Assembly (NCBI RefSeq): GCF_963675165.1 | Contig: NC_087390.1 | Location: 2,278,001 to 2,342,000, forward strand | DNA length: 64,000 bases | Direction of reading: 5' to 3' | Origin: Halichondria panicea | Lineage: Eukaryota; Porifera; Demospongiae; Suberitida; Halichondriidae | Notes under the pieces: generated by a model | Told to the model about the DNA's origin: nothing | Seen by the model: only the letters and a program-made list of their open reading frames with translations | The model's database searches: none | Position numbers and translations under genes: made by a program | In this document: piece after piece, positions 56,082 through 64,000 of the stretch | Position numbering within the stretch: position 1 is the first letter of the stretch | Layout: the number at the start of each line of letters is the position of its first letter

Positions 56082-58542
56082 CTAGTTCCCGCCCCAGCCC
56101 TGATGAGAGGAGAGAGGGTCTGGTGTCAGCACTAGGTGAGATCTTGTGGAGGGCAGGCGGAGGAAAGAGAGCTGTGGTTGGATTGTGAGTAAGAGTAGGT
56201 GTACTGTACTGTACTGTAGATATCTAGACTAGTAAAAAATTCTATTTAAGGTAGTGTATGTGCAGTGTGCATTACCAGTATTCGTTGGGGCAAAATGATC
56301 AATGATCTCATAATGGGACTTGTTGCATTTGTAATAATTATAGTCTGATAATTATGGTGGTCTGATAATTATGATGGTCCAACTTATGGTTCAGTTTACA
56401 TGGTCTTAGGCGCTAGGCTGATTTACATGTGTTGAAATATGAATAATTATACATACACATTTCATCATACTAACACAATTCAGCAGTTGTGATACTTGTA
56501 ATTATTGTAGCCTTAATAATAATTTATTACAGTTACAAGTTGCAATACTGGTAGTGTATTGCATTTGTTTGTACTGCCTTCACCTTTATGATGAAATGCT
56601 TATAACCAATTATTGATATTCAATTATCACAGATTATCATCAGCGGATACTGGGTATATGGCAAGGCCACACCTACGTAAAAACCAGACAGCATTACAGA
56701 GAGGGTGAGTGGTATACATGCATCTGTACATACACAATTAACTCTGTGCCCCTTCAATTGCCTACTTTGTTTACCGCCACCGGTATTTCTTCACATACAA
56801 CCCCCTGGTGCTGCACTGACCATGTTATGCCTTACACATGCAAACATTGGTTAAATGCAGTAAAATATTCACACGAAACTGAATCACCATCCTCTTGTTG
56901 TGGTCATGTAGTGTTATTGTGTACATAAACTAATTGTGTACACTATTTCACTTGTGGTGGTTCACTTGTGGTGGTACCACCACCTCGTACCTCACTCCAT
57001 TGGTTTCATATTCAATATTGCATACTGACTCAAATTTGTGTGCATTCTTACTAGGTTAGCAATCGGGATTACTTAAGTTTTCTTAACTGTTGAGAAATAT
57101 TATTATTCTACCCAACTTCACAACATTAATGGTCAATTTTTCTCTTAATTCCATGCATCCAGATGATTGAGCATACATTCACGGATAGAAATACAATGGA
57201 CTCCTTTCTTCGGTCAAGGCTTGCGTTGGTGAGTCGGCTTATTTGCTTAAAATATGTACAGTCATTATCATTACTATTGTTTCCACTCCACAAAAACAAT
57301 TAGGTAGCTATCTGTTACTATTTTTGTAACAATTTAAAATGCAATGGTAATAGTGAGGTTGCCATTATGCATAACACTCCATATGCATAACTTAATTATC
57401 AGTACAACGTTTTGTTAAGTATAGCCACATGTGACTATAATTAACACTAACCTGTGTTGTACTGTCTTCCGGCTAGGAAGCTTCTTGAACATGTGAGCCT
57501 ACACCATGCATGTCAGGCCCTATTCATAGCTACATGTGATCAATTGTTTTACACGCCCACACAAATTCCATACACAATGCCCATAACGTAGTCAGCTGGC
57601 TATTAATAAACATGTACATGTACATGTAGGGTTTAATGCTATTCAGTTTGCGTCATCTTGGTTTCATATAATTATAACACCATGCAAACACTATTACATG
57701 ATTGTACTTATGAAATCTAGTATGATTGGGTGTGTTTGATAATAATTATAAGAGTTCCAACATTTCTGTTTGCGTTGGCTTAAGTAGTCTAGAGTATTGT
57801 ACATTGTCGCATTCCTTTATGTAAACTGCACCAGCGTCACATTATTACAATTCATGATTGGCCCGCATCTAGGATTTTGGGTCAGAGGGGGTAAATTGAG
57901 CAAATTAAAATTCCCCCGCCGTGTGTGCATGCACCGAAAGTACACCTAAAATTAGGGGGTCCGGGGCATGTTCGCCATATGTATGTGTGAATAGTTTTGT
58001 TGAGGCTTACTTTGTCATTAGAATCGTAATGAATCCCGAAATGTATTTTTCAGGGGCTTCCCCCATAGGTATACATACATAATTTTCTTGCACCACCATG
58101 ATATCAAATAAGAACCAATGAGTCATTTCTATTACATTCATGAATACCTACAAGTGGCATACACTATTATGTAGGGAGTTTCCCCTCATGCATTACTATT
58201 TTTTTGCTAAGCTGTATACCTAACAGCTAGTGCACAGTCAGACCTGTTAAGATCATGCTGCATGTAATAATTATGATGTGAAATCAATGGCACAATCACA
58301 TGACTTTAATTTGAACTTAGTTATCGTGCCTCGATCAGCGTTAATTGTCAGCTCCTACATGTATATAGTGCTCTACGTTTACTGTGTGCCAGTTAATTCA
58401 ACAATCTGTATTATAAAAAGAGAGAATTAGTATAAAAAGAAAATGTGTGGTGAGAAGTTGTGTTTGTAAACCTGAAATGAAGAGATTGCTAAATTTATTG
58501 CAACGAGTATTGTAACAGTACTGAAGTTCATGTTGCACGAGA

Positions 58543-58731
58543 CTAGTAAGTTATTGCAGTTGCTAAAAATTCTAGATTACACGAATACGTTCTTTCCATT
58601 GTCATTTTTTCATTTGTTTCCTCGATGGGTATCGCTCCCTCTCTATTCTCCTGTACTTTCCTCGTTAGCAACATTAACAATAAAGCTGCTGCTGTGAACA
58701 ATACCAGGCCTGCTACGTTATCCATTCTCAC
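58543..58731 (-). CDS. Possible antisense microprotein copy (62 aa)
   Basis: Counterpart of 33198-33344 in block C2: [18 protein letters not shown] helix, then a charged tail QENREGAIPIEETNE. The frame is longer at the C-terminus owing to base changes. No evidence of expression. Confidence 0.3.
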   Translation of the reverse strand: MRMDNVAGLVLFTAAALLLMLLTRKVQENREGAIPIEETNEKMTMERTYSCNLEFLATAITY

Positions 58732-59031
58732 TTTTCAGTTGTTAGCTTTACTTAACTAAGCACAACTGATAAGATTTGTCTGTATTCCTATTTTGAATAC
58801 CGTATGGTTTTGAACATGGGAATCACTATTTATAATCCATAATCGTATTCATTACTAGATTGTTATGCCTCAATGCTCATGTTTTCACTACAGCTCCAAG
58901 ATGGGTCCTCTAGTGGCTGCATACAGTTTCTACTCTCTGACACTGTGCTGCTTACCAAGGGAGCCAGCTGGTGGGTAAGAGGGAGGTGTTGTGTGGTCTG
59001 AAGTGTGTGTGTCTTTGTGGGCTGACTGTTA

Positions 59032-59867
59032 TTATGCCTCGAGGCGTAGCCGCACGAGGGATACGGTAAAGCTGACTGTGTGTGTGTGTGTCTGTTCCAG
59101 CTGTAACTGCTCAACGGTTGCAATGCGACGAAAGCTAACAGCTTCTATAGGCTTCTAGCCACGTTCTCTTGGATTTTGATTCATGGATTAGCAAACTAAA
59201 GCTTCTTTCTCGAGTTATGGCTAGTTTGACTCACATTGAAGGCTGTTGCAGTCTCTTCAGAATCTTTCATAGCATCATCTGTCCGCACAAACTTTCTATT
59301 CAACATATGAGTTAGCCTTGCACTAAAGTGCTAGCTTTTTGTTAGCTACAATACTCAGAAAATATCTGTTAAAACAGCTAGCTAGCAGTAGCCATTTGTG
59401 AAATTGACACTCACAGATGCTCAAGCATACATTATTCCTATGGATGTAATGCGCATGCGCGCTCATTCCCCATGTGTGAGAAAATAATATCCAAGATCCA
59501 GAAATCCAGATCCTCCTGGCAGAATCATCTCTGTCTTGAGGGCCTGGTAAGCCACAAAACACTACCATATAACAATATAGATAACAATATGCATGTACAC
59601 AGGTCTTTTCATCTTAGATATTATATACACTGAACTACAGATCCTGGAAGAATCAATTTTCTTCTTTCTTGAGGTCCTGGTAAGCCACATAATACAATAA
59701 ATAATAACAACAATAGATGCATGTAAATAAGTCTTTTCTTCTCAGTGAATTTATATAGATAAGCTATAAAATTCATTATAGAAACTAATATAACACTCTA
59801 ATACTTTTCAGCGAAAGCAAAAACATGGCGAGAGGCATTAGCACAGCGCCAGCTTGAACACTAGTTA
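59032..59867. mobile_element. 836-bp insertion with 20-base direct repeats
   Basis: The segment is flanked by tctttgtgggctgactgtta at 59012-59031 and 59868-59887; MINDY4 intron 10 has this sequence once (near 33620), so the insert and its target duplication are clear. The insert starts ttatgcctcgaggcgtagcc, which resembles pieces at 29650, and contains two related blocks with tcttgaggtcctggtaagcc-like sequence (about 59535 and 59670). It has no coding sequence, poly-A tail or inverted ends. Confidence 0.8.
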
Positions 59868-60530
59868 TCTTTGTGGGCTGACTGTTACCCACACAGTGGG
59901 TTTTTACATGGATGGCTAGCCATGCATGTATAACAAACATTGTGTGAACTCCAGTTTTATTTTCTACCACACACCACATGTATAGACAAAACACCCACAC
60001 CCCTCCCCCTCCCCACACACACCCACAGCATTCAGTCTGAGATGGACGAAGTCAACAGTCGACTCATTGGTTCCCATGGATACTGTACTCAGGTCAGCTA
60101 CAAACGCTATATATAGCAGCTCCTGGCAACGTTACCTCCATGTTGGCTCAAAAAGGAACTGCATGACTTAGCTAGTGTTTTTTTAATGCCTAGCCCTTTA
60201 GAAACACCTAGCTATTTCCTACAAAATATCCTGTCAGATGATTATTATACGTGCATGCTGGTCATGCCCCCCCCCACATACAGGAGTTGGTTAACTTGCT
60301 ACTTACTGGAGTAGCAGTGTCTAACGTCTTTGATGGGGAGGTGGACCTGGGCAGCAAAGGAAAAGAAAAGGTTAGTACGTGTAGATGCGTTACACCGCTA
60401 GTTTCCACTAATCACCATGGCTTTTGATGTCACAATGACAGCTGAACTTCCTTCTGTAATGTGCACCTGACAATAACAAATAACAATATTTGGCATCTAT
60501 TAGCTCTTGAAAAATGCCCAAGAGAATAAT

Positions 60531-60935
60531 GCATAAGAAGAGAAGAGTGTCGAACTACCGATACCTCTACACAATTTTGTGTACAAAGTAACGTGACAAC
60601 CTGTCAATTGCACGTGAGCAACTCGCAATTAATGACGTTGCACATAATTACGCAACGCACAGAATTTGTTAATAGTGAGTAAAGAGTGCAAGTGAAGAGG
60701 ATTATTGTCTCGAAAAAATCCTCTCCTGTCAGTGTGCAGTGAGCAGCTCTGAACATTTGAGCGCGAACGACTAGCTAGAGTCAGTTCAATTACCACACTC
60801 CTAAAAACGTCACGGTTAACATTTACTAGAAGACTACTAGTACATTGTAAGTTTGCAATACGTGCGAGTCACGTTACTTCGTGCACAGTTTTTGTGTAGA
60901 AGTATCAGTAGTTCGACACTCTTCTCTTCTTATGC
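60531..60935. mobile_element. MITE with about 70-bp inverted ends
   Basis: Left end GCATAAGAAGAGAAGAGTGT extends as an imperfect inverted repeat of about 70 bases to ...cacgttactt; the right end is its complement. 405 bp, no coding sequence, in the intron between exon copies 12 and 13 of block C2. A clean target duplication is not evident. Confidence 0.8.
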
Positions 60936-62043
60936 ACTCTTGGTAATACTTGATCACTCAACCAATTTGACATAACAAATGAATTTTGTTGTTGCTATTT
61001 ACCCATTAAATCATCTTCCTTCAGCTATAGTCCTACGAGGAGGTATTGAAAAAACATGTTTGAGCTCATAATTATACACAAAACAAATAGCTCTTGAAAA
61101 ATATCCAAGAGAGTAGATCACTCTTGACACAACATATGAATTTTGTTGTTGCTATTTACCCTCTTCCTCTCTACCATCCAGCTAATCCTCCGAGGTCTAA
61201 ACAAACAAAGTGAGATCGGATTGTTATCACTATTTGAGCATTATCAGTCATGCATGGTGAGTTCGTGTGGTCCTCATTCTCATTACAACCTTTCCCCACT
61301 AATGAATACTTGCTTTCTCACACCCACCCTCCCCCAGGTTGGGAGTAATTACAAGGACCCTGTCTATCCTATATGGGTGATCTGCAGCGAGAGCCACTTT
61401 TCAGTGCTGTTCTCTCATCAGAGATTGCTGCGTGAGAATCCGTAAGTTGTTGAAGTCCCTCTGTAACTTTTCTATTCATGGTAAAAGCTATTGAAATGTG
61501 CTTGTATAGAAGAATTGGCGAAAGAGTCATTGACCGGTATTCGAAATATGTGTATAGTAAATTGTTTGACTGTACTGTTTGTTGTATAGTTGTACGCAGT
61601 ACAATGGTCGATCATTCCTTACCAATTTAAGTCTTCATGCACATACAGGAGACTCCAAAGGAGATTTGACTTACATTATTACGATGGTCTGGCTAACCAG
61701 GACGAGGCCATACGACTGACTATAGGTACGTTGAGAGATGTGCCAACCTCAGCTAATGTAATAGATCCTCACACAGACAATGCAGAGGGAAGAGGGTCGT
61801 TGGTGGAGGATGCATTGACCCCACCCACTGGAGCTGTGCATTCGGACTAAGTGAGTTAGAGGTTTTGTGTTGTGCACTATTATAAGTATCGTGTGTACCG
61901 TGCTGCAGGTGGAAGAGTGTCACTGTCAGCTGGAATGGATCTGAACCAATTTTGTAGCAACGTTCATTTTGTACACTGTACACTATTCATGCATAGATAC
62001 TATATCTATGAGTACTGTCCTCTTGAATATTCACGCATGATCA

Positions 62044-62121
62044 TGACATCATAAAAATTATGTCATTTTGACATTCATGGCTTCCGATCCCCATGTACGT
62101 ACCTGGAGACAATATAAAAGG
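62044..62121 (+). promoter_or_regulatory. TRAF-C promoter: TGACATCAT and TATAAAAGG
   Basis: TGACATCAT at 62044-62052 and TATAAAAGG at 62113-62121, 52 bases before the TRAF-C start. Same two motifs, same order, as for TRAF-A and TRAF-B. Confidence 0.55.
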
Positions 62122-62164
62122 CCACAGGCTAGGACAAACTCAAAAGCAAATTAACAAAAAGCCG

Positions 62165-64000
62165 ATGAGTACACTAGTGTGTGTAAGCTGTCAAGAGTAT
62201 GTGTTCCACGATCCATACCAATGTGATTGTGGAGACAGACTCTGTAGCAAGTGTTATAACTCCTATGTTGAGAGGTAAGACTGCATCTGATGTACTGCTG
62301 TACGTATAACAGTGCTAATAGGTGACTCCAACTTTGTATAATGAAACTAAATTTCATGAAAATAATCAGAATTCCGAGACTGTACATGTATATGTACATA
62401 GCTATGTGGCATAGACGATGTAAATAAGGTGATATGTTGATCATCGACTGACGTTTTCTTTTCTGCAGAGCCCAGAAGAAGTTCATCTGTTCATCCTGCA
62501 ATAAAGAGAACATCGTGGCCAACTGTTTCCGAGACAAGGCAGTAGAGTACGAGCTTCGGAACACCACCCTCAAGTGCCTGAACCAGTCCTGTCCCTGGGA
62601 GGGGGAGAGCAGGTTCTATCAGGTAAGCACAATGCTAATGTGCAGCATGGACTTCTTTGTCTAAGCTGAGCACATGGCTTATTATAATCGTATTCACAAT
62701 GTAGTGCCGGGAATCAGTCCCATTCAGTGTGAACTTTCTTTTGAAGGGTATTACAAGGAACTAGTAGGAATCATAGTTACTGATCTGTTTTGCCTAGGAA
62801 TCTTGTTTGTGAACCTTGTTTAATGTCTCAGTGTCTGTGTTGTTGGTGAACTATTGGATTGATACCTTCTCTTGTTGCCAGTTTGTTGTTTACAGCGTTC
62901 TTTGTCTGTGTTTTCTGTAGGAGCATAAGAATTCGTGCAAGTTTGGAGTAGTACAATGCACCAACTCAATATACGGCTGTAAAGAAGAACTAATTAGGAG
63001 TCAATTACACGACCACTTCAACAATAAATGCAACTTCAACCCGATCACTTGTCGATGGTGTGGACAACACACCCTCAATGAAGACGTAAGTTATTCAATA
63101 ATAATTATTATAGAAAACTTTACTGTGCTTCTTAAGAGTCACTATTATAATAGCTGCATGCATAGAACTCCCATGCAACTAATCATCACGATTCCCAAAT
63201 ACACAGATTCACATTCAGAAGGAGTGTGAGATGGCACTAGACTACTGCCCCAATGGGTGTGGGGAAAGGTTACCTAGGAGAGAGGTGAGTTCTGATTGAT
63301 GTCAGAGGTTAATTCGATAAATTGCCTTTTTAGTACATTCATTTCCTGTGTTAAATTGACATGAATAATTAATGATGCTAAACTTGATAGTTAATGATCT
63401 TTACCCACTCCCCTCACAGATGCTCAAGCATACTAAAACAGTGTGCACTCACCAAGTAAGAGAATGCGACTACAAGGACTTGGGGTGCACCTACAAGGTA
63501 CATTCACACAGCATTTATTCACTTCCAACTTATATAATAATGCACTCATGTAATTATGTGACCTAATGTACTCGCTTAGTTATATGCTCTTATTGGTCTG
63601 TAGGGTACCATCAAGGACCTAACGAAGCATGCAAAGGAGTACCCTGCATATCACAACCAACTACTGAAAATGGCCAACAAAGAAATGAAGCAATCTCTGG
63701 ACCACCAAATTGCCTTATTAGACAACAAAACAGACGATTTGAAATCTGAAATTAGCAAGATTAGGTCTGAGTTGCAGTCACGACTGCAACCAGTAACAGA
63801 TGCTGTGGTAAAAGCTGAGTCAGCAATTATCCAACTACAAGATGGACTCAGTGAAGTATCTCTGCTATTGCAAACACTTCAAGCAGCCAGTTACGATGGA
63901 ACATTCATTTGGAAGATCCCCGAAGTCACTAGGAGAAGACAAGAAGCTAGAACTGGGAAAACTGTATCTCTGTATTCCGCTCCATTCTATACGAGTCGTC
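62165..64000 (+). CDS. TRAF-C, partial (cut by window end)
   Basis: Exons 62165-62274, 62469-62622, 62921-63085, 63207-63284, 63420-63497 and 63604 to the window end. Exon lengths match TRAF-A and TRAF-B throughout. The visible protein covers RING (CGD variant), zinc fingers, coiled coil and the first part of the MATH domain (up to PFYTSR). No stop or frameshift is seen. Intron 1 is longer and different from those of A and B. The end lies beyond the window, so the 3' palindrome cannot be checked. Confidence 0.93.

Larger units (their letters stand above)
55694..61957 (+). pseudogene. MINDY4-like copy C2 without catalytic exon
   Basis: Copies of MINDY4 exons 5 and 7-16: about 55694-55734, 56086-56184, 56633-56704, 57163-57228, 58894-58970, 60030-60093, 60284-60370, 61182-61256, 61339-61442, 61650-61849 and 61909-61957. 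The GGPCG exon and exons 1-4 are absent. Breaks: a 2-base insertion and a TAA codon in the exon 8 copy (near 56655-56680), and a 1-base insertion (CCACCC, near 61825) in exon 15. The exon 10 copy has a 6-base in-frame insertion. The catalytic His segment is intact. Two large insertions (59032-59867, 60531-60935) lie in its introns. Confidence 0.85.

Overview
The window is animal nuclear DNA. Genes are split by short AT-rich GT-AG introns, there is a eukaryotic tRNA-Glu gene, and (CA)n tracts abut splice acceptors. The gene set is metazoan: superaquaporin, the deubiquitinase MINDY-4, and TRAF proteins with RING, TRAF zinc fingers and MATH. Compact genes, 'ataattata'-rich introns, a TRAF expansion and Ginger-type transposons best fit a demosponge. 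The species assignment is inference.

Layout. (1) 1-10.4 kb is a rearranged, transposon-rich region. It starts with the 3' end of an aquaporin gene. A segmental duplication of 'aquaporin tail + spacer + tail of a mucin-like membrane gene' is present twice. One copy is split by a defective Ginger1-like DNA transposon (629-3387, TSD GTAC). Between the copies lies a kinase-like ORF interrupted by a second Ginger1 element (3619-8085, TSD ACGG). That element's transposase carries integrase, a proline-rich repeat, a Ulp1 protease and a PHD finger. The intact mucin-like gene follows on the minus strand. (2) 11.0-25.7 kb is ordinary gene-dense DNA: an unrecognised 890-residue proline-rich protein (+) with an antisense tRNA-Glu in one intron, a 1186-residue protein kinase (-), a broken DxD glycosyltransferase-like fragment (-) split by a GC-rich hairpin, and a small multi-pass membrane protein (-). 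(3) 25.9-64 kb is a tandem array in one orientation: complete MINDY4 + TRAF-A, degraded MINDY4 copies + TRAF-B, degraded MINDY4 copies + TRAF-C (cut by the window end).

How they fit together. MINDY-4 is a ubiquitin-chain hydrolase and TRAFs are RING-bearing ubiquitin-signalling adaptors, so each ancestral unit paired a ubiquitin eraser with a ubiquitin writer. After duplication the TRAF frames stayed open: A and B differ at 7 of the last 228 residues. All four extra MINDY copies lack the exon with the catalytic cysteine, and the two fuller ones carry frameshifts. The three TRAF promoters share TGACATCA and a TATA-like box.

The array and its introns hold many small mobile elements: MITE-like elements with 3-5 bp TSDs, a foldback family beginning ACCGTATAGC, and very short palindromes (33-51 bp), two of them bounded by 8-10 bp direct repeats.
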